Below are positions 1 to 11,750 of a stretch of DNA of 64,000 bases, in pieces. The notes under the pieces were generated by a model that had not been told where the DNA came from, ran no database searches, and saw nothing but the letters and a program-made list of their open reading frames with translations. Positions within the stretch are counted from its first letter, which is position 1. Every line of letters starts with the position of its first letter. Source of the DNA: Tenrec ecaudatus. Taxonomy: Eukaryota > Chordata > Mammalia > Afrosoricida > Tenrecidae. The DNA lies in the NCBI RefSeq assembly GCF_050624435.1, contig NC_134546.1:11617001-11681000 (forward strand). Direction: 5' to 3'. The position numbers and the translations under genes were made by a program.

Positions 1-480
1 ATGTACACCTCTAGGTCATCCCCCTCCTATTGTATTGCCTGTGTTACAACCCCTTCCTATGACATAAATCAAGAGTTTGGATGCCCCCAAAGATATATAA
101 GCTTTGGTTAGACATAAAGCCTCCTGAGAGCTCTCTCCTGCCCTCTCGTCTCTCCACATGTACCACCAAGAGGCGTTGAGGTGAGCATGCTACCATGAAA
201 TGTGTCTGACTTCTTTATGTTACTCTCTCTCCTATCTCTCTATGACTTACTATAATCTCTTTTTTACTATTTTCTTTATAGTATTTTCTATACTATACTA
301 TTTTTACTATATATATTTATACTATTTCTTTCTAGTATTTTCTTTATATTTTCTTAACTGTACAATTGCACCTACCGAACCCGCAATTAGTTGTGGGTGG
401 TTGGCTTCCCCCACAATACTCCATAACAGTGGTCAAAAACTAAAAGTAATAATTTACTCATAAGAACATTCAAACAGGTT
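1..480 (+). mobile_element. Possible LTR fragment at the left edge
   Basis: AT- and pyrimidine-rich sequence with a TATA-like atatataagc near 91-100, an ataaagc hexamer near 114 and a CT-rich stretch, an arrangement like a U3/R/U5 junction of a retroviral LTR. The left end is outside the window and I could not define termini. The ORF at 200-463 is low-complexity and not a gene. Confidence 0.3.
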
Positions 481-544
481 TAAACGGATGTATCTGATCC
501 CATGGTAATTTTTCATATTGTGGTAGTTACATAATTTTGTGCCA

Positions 545-1546
545 AGTTTCTATATAATAGTATGATGGGGAGATAGATCTATGTGCACATATTCAAAGGT
601 TTAGGATGGTCACAGATGGACATTGGGTCTCCACTCAAGTACTCCCTCAATGCAAGAACACTTTGTTCTATTAAACTGGCATTCCTTCCCGACACAAAAG
701 CTGAAGACAAAGCGGGTGCACAAGCAAATGTGGTGAACAAAGCTGATGGTGTCCGGCTATCAAAAGATATAGCATCTGGGGTCTTAAAGGCTTAAAAATA
801 AACAAGCAGCCATTTAGTTGAGAAGCAACAAAACCCACATGGAAGAAGCACACCAGCCTGTGTGATCACAATGTGTCGAAGGGATAAGGTATCAGGCATT
901 AAAAAAAACAAAAAAATCATATCATTGAGAATGAGGGGCAGTGTGGAGTGGGGACCCAAAGCCCATCTGTAGGCAACTGGACATCCCCTTACAGAAGGGT
1001 CTCAGGGAGGAGACGAGCCAGTCAGGGTGCAGGGTAGCAACAATGAAACATACAACTTTTCTCTAGTTCTTAAATCTTCCTCCCTCCCAACCCCCACCCC
1101 ATCATGATCCCAATTCTACCTTACAAATACGGCTAGACCAGAGAATGTGCTCAGTACAGATAGGAACTGAAAGCACAGGGAATCCAGGACAGATGATCCC
1201 TTCAGGACCAGTGGTGAGAGTGGAGATACCGGGAAGGTGGGGTAGAAAGGGGGAATTGATTACAAGGATCTACATATAACCTCCTCCCTGGGGGACAGAC
1301 AACAGAAAAGTGGGTGAAGGGAGACATCAGACAGTGTAAGATATGACAAGATAATAATTTAGAAATTATCAAGGATTCATGAGGGAGGGGGGAAAATGAG
1401 GAGCTGATGCCAGGGGCTTAAGTGGAGAGCAAATGTTTTGAGAATGATGAGGACAATAAATGTACAAATGTGCTTGACACAACGGGTGGATGGATGGATT
1501 GTGACAAGAGTTGTATGAGCCCCCAGTAAAATTATTATTTTTTTAA
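545..1546 (+). mobile_element. L1-type LINE 3' end, about 1 kb, 5'-truncated (family A)
   Basis: First of a family repeated many times in the window. Shared landmarks are gatggacattgggtctccac, gagccagtcagggtgca, a purine-rich tract near 1378-1400, and a final block ending in gtaaaatt/aataaaatg plus A-rich sequence. Copies start at different 5' points and share one A-rich 3' end, as expected of 5'-truncated LINE insertions. No ORF2 is present, so these are 3' UTR copies. Assignment to L1 is inferred from structure and target duplications at sister copies. Confidence 0.75.
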
Positions 1547-1549
1547 GTG

Positions 1550-1950
1550 TGTGGGTGGAATCCAGCCTGCCAATCAGACTGTGGCCTGATGGCGACTCCT
1601 TGTGGACATGGTCTTCTGAGGAGGGTCCTGGGAAACTTCCTCGCTCTCTCTGCCTTCCACTTCCTGAGGAAGAACCATACTGAGACCTGCGGGAGCCCTG
1701 TGATGAAGCCACCACCATTAGACCCATGCAACCCTGCACCCACGGGCCTGTGATCTTCCTGCATTCTGCATCATGGTGTGTGGCTGCATGAGTCTGAAGA
1801 GGAATTTGTGGATTATTATTGACTTATGGACTTGATCTGGACTGGGCTGGGATGTTTGCTTCACACATAATTACTTCTTGCTGTACAGCTCTCTCTTACA
1901 CATAAATGAGTGTCAATGGCTATGTTTTTCTAGTCAACCGGCCTAACACG
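1550..1950 (-). mobile_element. ERVL/MLT2-like solo LTR
   Basis: Read on the minus strand it starts near TGTTAGGCCGGTTGACTA and ends near the L1 tail with a CCACACA-type terminus. It matches the LTRs at 22,383 and 23,766, which have 5-bp target duplications. It abuts the L1 3' end on its left. Confidence 0.65.
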
Positions 1951-3364
1951 CATGTCAAGATGAAATCTCAATCAGATATCCGAAAGTTACCTGCTTTGCA
2001 AGGTAAGTGAGCATGCCATGTTACTAACATTATGTGACTGGGTTTCTAACATGAATCAGTATACTTAGTACACTGAATATTCTATGCCATTGGAGAGGAC
2101 CAATCCATCATCAATAACAACATTGACTCAGAAGCCGAGACACTACTTTTCCAGTTGAAGTGGGAATCCAAGTGTCAATCCCCCATTTACCTGAACAGAA
2201 ATGAACAAGTTATCACACCTCCAAAAATGTTAATGCAGGATAGGGAAGTGAGCAGATCGAATCCTTTTCCTATATTAAGGAGAGATAAGGAAGAATATGA
2301 GCGAGGAAGGGAGCTAAGGAAGGCATAAGTAACATGGTCCTCTTAGTGCACACTTCCATTAGAACTCTACTAAGGAAAAATAAAAGGGAAAACTGAATTT
2401 TAAGGCTATAACTGTGATTTGTAAAATAATAATGATACCTTTTTTAATTAAGGAAGTCATATGTTTATTGGGGGCGGGGGAATAATCGTGACAGAACTGT
2501 GCATACTGAGAAAAGTCCCGAGGGGCTCAATTGAGTGGCAGGGAGTTTGGTTTGGGGTTTGGCAAGGCAAAACGTAAACTATTTGTTGGACTAGATGCTC
2601 CTAATTCAAGATTCAATGTGCTTCCCGCTACATTCAGCATTCCAATTTATCTACACTCAGTATTCCATCATTTCCCTCCTCTGCTCATCCTTAGAACAAG
2701 AGGCTGAACCTGAGGTTTGGAATCTGAGGGCTGCCATGAGCACCAAGGGCTATATCTAATGTCTAGCAAAAGAAGGGCAATATGGAGCATTTCGGGATGT
2801 GATGTAGCAGGCACATGTCAGCTACTTGTACATGGTAAACCCATACAGGATGTGCTCTCTCAGGAACATGTTCACGGTAACAGCTAAAGTTAAGCAGCCA
2901 AGTGTACTCAATGGCATCCTTGCAGGACAAGATCAGAAACACCGAATTGACATTGCTTTCCTAGTGACAGAGTTACACCAAATCTTACCAGTTACCATGG
3001 CAATTCCATGTGTCCCGGAGCCAAGCTGTGCTCCATCGACTTTTTGATGGCTGGGGTTTTCCGAAGTAAACTGTTGGGCCTTTCTTCTGAGACGCTTCTC
3101 AGTGGACTCAAACCTCCAGTTTTCAGCTAGCAGTCAAGCTGACCACCAAGGGACTACAGAAAGAATTAACTCCCTCCTCGGTCCACTTGATGCTTACACA
3201 TTTTCTAAAATCCTCGATTAGGAGATGAGGCAAAGTGTGACGAGGTCTTAAGACTTCAACCAGGAGTTCTAGGTGAAGATCTCAGCTGAAATCATGATGA
3301 ACATAATTCAGACAAGAAGCAAATCAGGGAAGGCAGAAGAAAGAGATCTTAGACCTCCAAGCCA
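1951..3364. other. No recognised feature (1.4 kb)
   Basis: AT-rich intergenic sequence. Small ORFs only, with no similarity I recognise. Confidence 0.6.
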
Positions 3365-3960
3365 ATAGAAGCAGCAGGGCCTGTACATAGTCCGATGGTT
3401 AAGGTTGTGTGTGGAATTGGCTAGGCCATGATTCTTAGTGGTTAGCAGCTAGGATATAGTCATGACTCATAATGGTGCCTTATGTAATATCATCACTTCT
3501 AGTATGATCTCTGCTATGAGGAACCAGTCAATTGCCAGAAATTTTCCTTGGGGGCGTGACCTGATTCCAATATATGTGGATGCTCTGGCAAAGGTCACTT
3601 GGTTTTTTCTGAATTCTAGTTCCTGCATGTGTCCCATCATCTGACCTCCTGTTCTTTGCAATTGAACCAGCAGTCTGCCATATTGTCTGCTAATCCTGGG
3701 AGTCAGCTACAGCCTCCCCTCTTATCTGCCATCCTTGGACTCATTGTCTTCTGCAGCTGGAAGCCTGCCATCCAACCTGCCAATCCTGGGTTAATCAGTC
3801 CCTATAGCTACGTAAGTCAAGAGAAGGTTCCAGGCTGACACCTGGCCCACAGTCTTGGAACTTATCAGCCTCTACACCCATTTCCTTGAGATGTCTCTGT
3901 GCATATACATATGTAAGCACCACTGGTTTTGCTTCCCTGGATAACCTTGCCAAGTCATAT
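3365..3960 (-). mobile_element. ERVL/MLT2-like LTR, older copy
   Basis: Shares with 21,330-21,890 the order: tatgtggatgctctggcaaag-like block, two or more 'cctgccat..ctgc' pyrimidine repeats, 'atttccttgagat' and a tail resembling the MLT2 start read backwards (ctggttttgcttccctgg). Termini are too decayed to mark. Confidence 0.5.
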
Positions 3961-4474
3961 TGAGTTCAATATTTAGTTCCATAAACTCATTTTGTTTTTT
4001 AGATTTGTTTATTAAGTTTCAAGGCCTGCAACAGCTTGTGAAAAAGCTCCCGCTGTTCTGGGCACTGCTGTTGAGGGAGCTGGCCATGAAACACGTTTCT
4101 TTTTAATCTTTCATTAGAGATTTAAATTCATCACTGCCCCCACAAGCCTGATGCTTATTCTCTTCTTAATTGCAAATTAGGAACACCAGCTTTTCATCAC
4201 AGTTGATGTTACAGAATATGTTATTTAGGTAAGAGATAAAATTTATTAATTCAATTGAACTTTGTACACCATGGAAGTAGCAAAATGATTCTGAAATGTA
4301 AACTTTTGCTGATCTCACCAGTTGCATTTCTTTGGGTAATAACAGAGCATTTGGAGGTCATAAAATGTTGAACTGAAACTTATAGAACATGTTGAATGCC
4401 GTTGTCAGCCATGTGACTCTCCTCCCTCCTCAAATCAAGGGAAAAGAGAAACTCCAACCTGTTATGTTAAAAGA
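3961..4474. other. No recognised feature
   Basis: About 500 bp of AT-rich intergenic sequence in which I see no gene or named repeat. Confidence 0.55.
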
Positions 4475-4990
4475 AAGAAAGCACTGGAACAACTAGACAT
4501 CCACATGCAAAAATAGAATCTAGATGCAGACTTTTCATGTTTTATAAAAGCTGACCCCAAATTGGTCATGGATCTCAATGTAAAATGCAAAACTATAAAA
4601 CAGTGAGATAATAACAGTGGCGAACATCTAGGTGACCTTTGGTACGGCTATGGACATTTATAGACACGTGAAAAGCATGATCCATGAACTATCAAATTGA
4701 TAAGTTGGACTTAATTAAAAACTTATGTTCTATGGCAGACACTGTGCAGGGAAGAAAAAAAATAAGCTACAGACCTGGAAACAATATTTTCAAAACATCT
4801 ATCTGATCAAGGACTTGCGTTCAAGACACACGGAGAACACTTAAACACCAACAATAAGAAAACAACCCAGTTGCAAAATGGACAAAGATCTGAACTGACA
4901 CTCACCAGGGAAGATAAACAGATGGCAAGTGAATATATGAAAATGTGTTCAGCATCAAATGTCACCAGGAAATTAAAGATCAAAACAAGA
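4475..4990 (+). mobile_element. Ancient L1 ORF2 3' fragment
   Basis: Carries the recognisable end-of-ORF2 wording of mammalian L1: aactagacatccacatgcaaa, ...aaaacatctatctgatcaaggacttg..., aacaccaacaataagaaaacaa, ...aaaatggacaaagatctgaac. The reading frame is broken. Confidence 0.75.
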
Positions 4991-4994
4991 TACC

Positions 4995-5170
4995 GCTATG
5001 TACCCACAGACGGTCACGGTGCCCTGACTCGTGGTGACCCCGCAAACAGCTGAATGCAGTGCTCTCAATCAACCACCTACTCAGCTGCCGCAGGCTTACC
5101 TGTCTGGGTCTGAAACTCTTTGCTGACTGGTTTTCAGGAGTAGATTGCCAACCCTTTCTTCCTAGTGTGC
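4995..5170 (-). mobile_element. Degenerate AfroSINE or RTE-tail fragment
   Basis: Contains gactcgtggtgacccc and ggagtagattgccaaccctttc, in the order seen in minus-strand AfroSINEs. Strongly decayed. Confidence 0.35.
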
Positions 5171-5182
5171 CTTAGTCTAGAA

Positions 5183-5647
5183 CAGAGGCTCTCAACCTGT
5201 GGGTTGTGACCCCTTTGGGGGTGGAACGACCCTTTCACAGGGGTCACCTAAGACACATTTCTGACAGTCTTAGGAACTGAGACACCGCTCCCCTATCCAG
5301 GCAGATCCGCCCATATACAGATACGCCCACATATGAGTACCCGACGTGAAGACTGTTACCCATGCTACATCATGCTTCAAGACAAAATTTCATTGATTTG
5401 TCATTAGAAAGAAATATTTCGCAATATATAATGACATATTGTTTTGTGGTTAAACACTATGATTTAATTATGTTCAATTTGGAACAATGAAAATATATCC
5501 TGCCTATCAGATATTTACATTACAATTCATAACAGTAGCAAAATTACAGTTATGAAGTAGCAATGAAAATTATTTTATGGTTGGGGTCATCACAACATAG
5601 GGAACTGTATTCAAGGGTCATGGCCTTAAGGAGGCTGAGAACCACTG
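5183..5647 (+). mobile_element. SPIN-type nonautonomous hAT element, 465 bp, with 8-bp TSD
   Basis: Starts CAGAGGCTCTCAACCT and ends AGGCTGAGAACCACTG; these terminal inverted repeats match at 13 of 16 positions. It is flanked by a perfect 8-bp duplication, gtctagaa (5175-5182 and 5648-5655), the hAT signature. Interior matches the SPIN_NA consensus as I recall it (ctgtgggt.gtgacccctttggggg, acaggggtcacctaagac, catcacaacatagggaactgtatt). SPIN elements are hAT transposons known to have entered several tetrapod lineages, tenrec included, by horizontal transfer. No transposase is encoded. Confidence 0.9.
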
Positions 5648-5794
5648 GTCTAGAAGCTCTGTTGAAACCTATTCAGCATCGCAGCAAAATGTAATTCACT
5701 GGAAGACATCTGGTGGCACTGGAAATTGAACTAGGTCTCTCAAAGGAAAGGGGTAAATTCTGACACAGAACTGCCAATGCTTGATCTTGTATAT

Positions 5795-5828
5795 CATAGG
5801 GTGGGTTCTCTAGAAAAGCAAAACCAAG

Positions 5829-5862
<34 letters not shown>

Positions 5863-6262
5863 CGGCGAGCATGTGTAAGAAAAGTTTCTATCAAAGAAAT
5901 AGCTCACATTGTTGTAAAGATGGGCACATTCTAAGCCTAGAGTCAGACATCAGTCTGGAGGCTTCTCCTGACTTACGTAATTATGTGGACTGATGAACCC
6001 GAGATTGGCAAGTCAGGCAAGTAAGATGACAGTCTCTTGACTACTCCAGGACCTGCAGGCAACACTGTAGGCTGCTGGCTCAAGCCTAAAGAATAGCTGC
6101 ATGATTCAGACCCAGCAAAAGCAAGCAAGCTTTTCCACTCCACCAACTTATATTGGAAGCATGCCACATCCTGGAGTAGATCTCATCGTAGGAGATTACT
6201 AGGTCTGATCTGCCAAACCACTAAGAATCCTGCCCAGCCAAGTTGACAAAAACCTTGTCACA
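5795..6262 (+). mobile_element. ERVL/MLT2-like LTR with a GATA microsatellite
   Basis: Begins gggtgggttctctagaaaagcaaaacca, the MLT2-type LTR start, and ends ccaagttgac...ttgtca. A (GATA)n run sits just after the start, at 5832-5861. Confidence 0.55.
5832..5861 (+). repeat. (GATA)n microsatellite
   Basis: About seven and a half uninterrupted agat units. Confidence 0.95.
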
Positions 6263-6345
6263 ATAGTCTCACTATAAATCCAGTAATCTTGCTCTGAGCT
6301 ATTTGTCCAAAGGAGTTGAAAATTTATGTTCAGACAAAAACCAGT

Positions 6346-7319
6346 ACACATAGCAGATGGACATTGGGCCTCCACTCACATACTCCCTTAATGCAAGAAC
6401 ACTTTGTTCTATTAAACTGGCATTCCATGGTGCTAACCTTCCCAACATGATCACTGAAGACAAAGCAGGTACATAAGCAGATGTGGTGAAGAAAGCTGAT
6501 GGTGCCCGCCTACCAAATGATATAGTGTCTGGGGTCTTAAAGGCTTGAAGATAAACAAGTGGCCATCTAGCTGAGAAGCAACAAAGCCCACATGGAAGAA
6601 GCATGCCAGCCTATGTGATCACAAGGTGTCGATGGGATCAGGTACCAGGCATCAAAGAACAAAAAATCATATCATTGTGAATGAAGAGGAGTACGGAGTG
6701 GGGCACAAAGCCCATCTGTAGGCAACTGGACATCCCCTTACAGACGGGTCCTGGGGAAGTGACGAGCCAGTCAGGGTGCAGTCTAGCAATGATGAAACAA
6801 CTTTCCTCTGGTTCTTAAATGCTTCCTCTGCTCCCCACTCCCCCACTATCATGATCCCAATTCCACATTAAAAATTCAGCTAGATCAGAGGATGTACACT
6901 GGTACAGATAGGAACTGGAAACACAGGGAATCCAGGACAGATGATCCCTTCACCTGGTCAGTGGTGAGAGTGGCGATACTGGGAGGGTGGAGGGAAGGTG
7001 GGGTAGAAAGGGGAACCCGATCATAAGGATCTGCATATAACCCGCTCCCGGGGGGACAGACAACAAAAAAGTGGGTGAAGGGAGACGTTGGACAGTGTAA
7101 AACATGATGAAATAATAAAATTTATAAATTATCAAAGATTCATGGGGGCGACACAGGGAAAGAGGGGGAAATGAGGAGCTGATGCCAAGGGCTTATGTGG
7201 AGAGCAAATGTTTTGAGAATGATGAGGGTAACGAATGTACACATGTGCTTTATACAATTGATGTATGTATGGATTGTGATGAGAGTTGTACGAGCCCTCA
7301 ATAAAATGATTTTTTAAAA
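6346..7319 (+). mobile_element. L1-type LINE 3' end (family A)
   Basis: Same family as the copy at 545-1546 and collinear with it, ending cctcaataaaatgattttttaaaa. It lies inside an older L1. Confidence 0.8.
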
Positions 7320-7744
7320 GGCACATAAATATTTGTAGCAACTTTAGTCATAATTGCTCCCAAATTGGAAGCCATCTTCAATCGATACATGAGTAAATAG
7401 ATGTGGGGAATCCATAGCATGGAGCAGCACTCAATAATAAAGAGAAGCTCAGTGCTGAGGTGTGCAAAGACAGGAAGGAACCCCAAGTGCACATCTCTAA
7501 GTGAAGGAAGCTATTCTGAACAAAGTTGCATACTATATGATTCAAAATATATGATAGTAGAATGCGCACACGCACAAAGAAGGAAAAAATCGTATTTTCC
7601 AGAGCAGGTAGATAGGAAGTGAAACACAGGGTATTTTTTAGGGCAATAAAACTATTCTGCATTATACTATAATGGTGGATGCATGACAACACTTTTGTCA
7701 AACCCATAGGCATGTACAGCACAGAGTTAACTTTTTTTAATACT

Positions 7745-9292
7745 TTTATTGGGGGCTCTTACATCTCTTATCACAATCCATACATTCATCCTGTGTGTCA
7801 AGCACATTTGCACATATGCCGCCATCATCATTTTCAAAGCATTCTCTTCCCACTTGAGCCCTTGATATCGGGTCCCCACTTCTTCCCCCTCCCTCCCCAG
7901 CCTGCCTTCCCTCACGAACACTTGATAAGTTATAGATTATTTTTTCCATATCTTACATCGTCTCTGTCACCCCTTGCCCACTTTTCCATTATTTGTCCCC
8001 CTGGGAAGGAGTTCTAGATTGATCCTTGTGATTGATTCCCACTTTCTCCCCCCCCCCCAACCCTTTCCTAATCCTCCTGGTTTCTCTACTCTCATTGTTG
8101 GCCCTGAGGGGTTTATCTATCCTGGATTCCCTGTGTTGTGGGCTCTTATCTGTAGTAGTGTGCATACTCTGGTCTATTCTGATTTGTAAGGTAGAATTGA
8201 GGTCATGATAGTTAGGTGAAGGAAGTACCAAAGAGCTAGAGGAAAGTTGTGTGTTTTATCAACGCTATATTGCACCCTGACTGGCTCATCTCTTCCCTGT
8301 GACCCCTCCGTGAGAGGATGTCCAATTGTTTACAGATGGGCATTGGGTCTCCACTCCATGCCCACTTCCATTCACCTTTGTTCAGGCTTTATTCTGGGCT
8401 TTAGATGTCTGATACCTGATCCCATTAACACCTCATGATCACACAGACTGATGTGCTTCTTCCATGTGGGCTTAGTTGCTTCTCAGCTAGATGGCCAATT
8501 GTTTATCTTCAAGCCTTTAAGACCCAGATGCTATATCTTTTGATAGCTGGGCACCATCAGCTTTCTTCACCACATTTGCTTATGCACCACTTTGTCTTCG
8601 GCGATCTTGTCTGGAAGCTGAGCATCACAGAATGCTGGATTGTTAAAACAAAGTGTTCATGTGTTAAGGGAGTACTTGAGTTGAGACTCAATGTCCATCT
8701 GCAACCTTAATTCTTAACATATAGATACGAATACATAGTTCTATTTCCCTCTGATTATATATATTTACATATGTACATGCCTGTATTTAGACCTCTATAA
8801 ATGTCCTTTGCCTCCTGGTTCTTTTCTCTATTTCCTTTTTACTTCCCTCTTGTCCCACCATCATGTTCAGGCTTCATGCAGGTTTAGTAATTCCTCGTTG
8901 CTATATTGCCCTTGATTGAGCCCCACTAGGCATCCTAAGACCTTCCTTCCATTGATTTTAGTTCACTTATTGTTCCTTTGTCTCTGGGTTGGTCCTACAC
9001 CCCCCCTTCCTTTTTCCCACATCCCCTTCTCCCATATTCTCCCTGAAACCATTGGCCCCATTCTTCTCATCTCCAAATTATTTATTGCACCTATCTTATC
9101 TAGATAGATATGCAGATACATTAATAAGTGCAAAAAAAACCAGGCAAAGCCATAAAAAAAAGCAAAGGAAGTTAAAACCAATAAAACATTAACAACATCA
9201 GCAAAAAGCAAACAAAACAAAAAACAAAAAGAAAGCCACTGACAAAAATGGAAAAACCTATAAATAGTTAGCTCAAGGTCTGTTTGTTGGCC
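7745..9292 (-). mobile_element. L1-type LINE 3' end, longest family A copy (1.55 kb), TSD 13 bp
   Basis: Minus-strand copy with T-rich left end (the poly(A) end) and a target duplication cagagttaacttt at 7732-7744 and 9293-9305. It extends further 5' than the other copies, through an A-rich segment (about 9120-9240 read on plus) with no ORF2 reading frame, so the family's 3' UTR must exceed 1.5 kb, or this part is noncoding through decay. Confidence 0.8.
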
Positions 9293-9344
9293 CAGAGTTA
9301 ACTTTAATGTCAATGATAAACTCTAAAAATGCTATCATGTCTAC

Positions 9345-9535
9345 TCCAGCGAATAGAGATCCAATGGAACCAGGTAGAACCACCCCTTTGGGTTTCCAAG
9401 GCTATGAATCATTACAGGAGCAGAAAACCTCATCTTTCTTCCAAAGAGCAACTGGTGTCTTCAAATTACTGCCCTTGTGGTTAAGAAGCCAACACGTGGT
9501 TAATAAGGCATCAATATTACTTCATCAATTGTAAC
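9345..9535 (-). mobile_element. AfroSINE
   Basis: Minus-strand order: gggtttccaaggctatgaatc, acaggagcagaaaacctcatctttctt, then tgtggttaagaagccaacacg, ending near the tRNA-derived head. Confidence 0.65.
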
Positions 9536-9894
9536 AAATGTACCACACTGGAAGGAGATGTTACTAATAGGGGAAATTGTGGGGGGGTGGGGATAAGAAT
9601 TCATGGGAAGTCTCTGTACTATCTGCTCAGTTTTCTGTAAGCCTAAATTTGTTCTTCTAACACATAAAGCCGGTTAATTACAGACAAAATAAAACAGCCT
9701 AGCTGCTTCTGTAACAGAAATTTCACAAGAAGTTCTGTAGGGGAAAGTTCTCGCTGTTGGCTCTGGAGAAAAGGCCTGGTCTCTTTAGCTTCTGCGCTCT
9801 GGTTCGTAGAGATCTTCAGATGCCTTGACATTCATCCACCTATGCTTGCGTGCTTACTTGTTGAGTTGTTATCACATCAAAAAAGATTGACCCA

Positions 9895-10150
9895 ATCTTA
9901 AAGGTTTGTAGTCAAACAAGCGGTCATTGAGCAGGGAAGCAACAAAGCCCACATGGAAGAAGTACACCAGCCTGTGTGATCAGGAGGTATCAACGGGAAT
10001 TGGTATCAGAAGTTCAAAAAGAAGCAATCAAATTGATGTGAAGGAGCGTGGACGAAGTGGAGACCCACAACCCACCTGAAAGACCATTGGGCAGGCCCTC
10101 ACAGAGGGATCCCACTAAAACGATGAATTAAAGGGAAATAGAAAAAAAGA
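9895..10150 (+). mobile_element. Divergent L1-type LINE 3' fragment
   Basis: Shares gcagggaagcaacaaagcccacatgg and ccagcctgtgtgatca with family A, then diverges and ends in gaaatagaaaaaaag. Probably a related subfamily. Confidence 0.55.
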
Positions 10151-10184
10151 TCGACCCAAGACTGACCCTACACTCGCACTCTCT

Positions 10185-10340
10185 CACTGCCATCCAGTCC
10201 GGAGTGGCACCTAGGGACTCCGGTGGATTTCTCAGACGGTCACTATGGACAGGAATGGAAAGTCCAGTCTTTCTTCCCAGGACCTGCTGGTGGTTTCGAA
10301 ATGCAGACCATAGGGATCGGATTGCAGCCCAATGCATAGC
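10185..10340 (-). mobile_element. AfroSINE
   Basis: Minus-strand copy with ctctcactgccatccagtcc, ggaatggaaagtccagtctttctt, gctggtggtttcgaaatgcaga and the head block cccaatgcatagccactgcg. Confidence 0.65.
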
Positions 10341-10730
10341 CACTGCGAGGGGATGTTTAACTGTCTACAGATGGACTTTCAGGCTCCACTCTGTGCTCCC
10401 CCTCATTCACATTGACATGGTTTTTGTTCTAAATTCAGAAACGGAAGTCTATGAGGATCAACAATAAAGTGGCTACGTTTGGGGAGCAACATAGAAACAC
10501 AGAACCAGAAGGTTGTTCACGTGCTGCTGCAGAAAATGTGCAGAAGGGTCTCCCACATTTTGCCTAGAAATCTATGGAAGCCCCCAAATTTCACTGAAGT
10601 AGAATGCATTCTCATCCTGCCATTTATGATACGGAAACAAATGGAGCCTTAACAAAAGAAGAACCAAAGCAACCAACAAAATTGCCATTATTTATGACTA
10701 TGTATTCCCCTTACAATCTACACATTCACA
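10341..10730. other. Family A-like scrap, then unrecognised sequence
   Basis: 10,350-10,400 resembles the 'ctacagatggac..ggctccactc' block of the L1 family. The rest shows nothing I can name. Confidence 0.4.
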
Positions 10731-10758
10731 CACACACACACACTCTCTCTCTCTCTCT
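10726..10758 (+). repeat. (CA)n(CT)n microsatellite
   Basis: Short compound dinucleotide run directly next to the target duplication of the L1 insertion. Confidence 0.85.
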
Positions 10759-10774
10759 TAAGATTTAACCAGGT

Positions 10775-11735
10775 CGCGAAGAAAGCTGATGGTGCCCCAG
10801 CTATCAAAAGGTATCACATCCAGGGTCTTAAAAGCTTGAAGGTAAGCAAGTGGCCATCTAGCTCAGAAGCAACAAAGTCCACATGGAAGAAGCACACCAT
10901 CACGAGGTGTCGAAGGGATAAGGCATCATCAGAACAAAAAAATCTTACCATAGTGAATGAGGGGCGCGGGGGGAGTGCAGCGTGGAGACCCAAAGCCCAT
11001 TTGTAGGCCACTGGAGATACCCTTGCAGAGAGGTCTAGGGGAGGGGACGAGCCAGTCAAGGTGCGATGTAGCACCGATGAAAAATGCAACTTTCCTCTAG
11101 TTCCTAAATGCTTCCTCCCCCTCCCCCACTTTCATGATCCGAATTCTACCTTGAAAGTCTGGCTAGACCAGAGGATGTTCACTGGTACAGATAGGAACTG
11201 GAAACACAGGGAATCTAGGGCAGATGATCCCTTCAGGACCAGGGGTGTGAGTGGCGATACTGGGAGGGGAGAGGGAAAGTGGGTTGGAAAGAGGGAGTCA
11301 ATTACAAGAATCTACATGTGACCTCCTCCCTGGGGGACAGACAACAGAAAAGTGGTTGAAGGGAGATGTCGGACAGGGCAAGATATGACAAAATAATAAT
11401 TTATAAATTATCAAGGACTCATGAGGGAGTGGGGAGTGGGGAAAGAGGGGGAAAATGAGGACCTGATGCCTAGGGCTTAAGTGGAGAGCAAATGTTTTGA
11501 GAATGATGAGGGCAATGAATGTACAGATGTGCTTTACACAATTGATGTATGTATGAATTGTGATAAGAGTTGTATGAGCCCTTAATAAAATGATTTTTAA
11601 AAAAGAGAGAATGATGATGACAACATATGGACAAATGTACTTGACACAATGGATGTATGTATGGATTGTGATGAGTTGTATGATTCCCCAGTAAAATGAT
11701 TTTTTAAAAGACAACATCAAATAAAAATTTAAAAA
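10775..11735 (+). mobile_element. L1-type LINE insertion with two tandem 3' ends in one 15-bp TSD
   Basis: A family A 3' end runs to about 11,605 (cttaataaaatgatttttaaaa). It is followed at once by a second, shorter copy of the terminal block (gacaacatatgg to gtaaaatgattttttaaaa, about 11,608-11,710) and an A-rich tail. The target duplication aagatttaaccaggt lies outside both, at 10760-10774 and 11736-11750, so the two ends arrived together. Read-through of the source element into a neighbouring L1 end (3' transduction) would explain this. Confidence 0.85.
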
Positions 11736-11750
11736 AAGATTTAACCAGGT

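Larger units (their letters stand above)
6290..9680 (+). mobile_element. Old L1 3' end split by later insertions
   Basis: Old L1 sequence appears at about 6290-6345 (aaatttatgttcagacaaaaaccagtacac), 7320-7731 and 9306-9345, and ends at about 9530-9680 with gtaacaaatgtaccacactg and the usual old-L1 terminal block. It is interrupted by a younger plus-strand L1 3' end, a minus-strand L1 with target duplication and an AfroSINE, so this is one old copy nested three deep. Confidence 0.65.

Noticed and set aside
5832-5861. CRISPR-like or regulatory direct repeats
   Set aside because: Plain (GATA)n microsatellite. No spacer-repeat array exists anywhere in the window and the DNA is mammalian.
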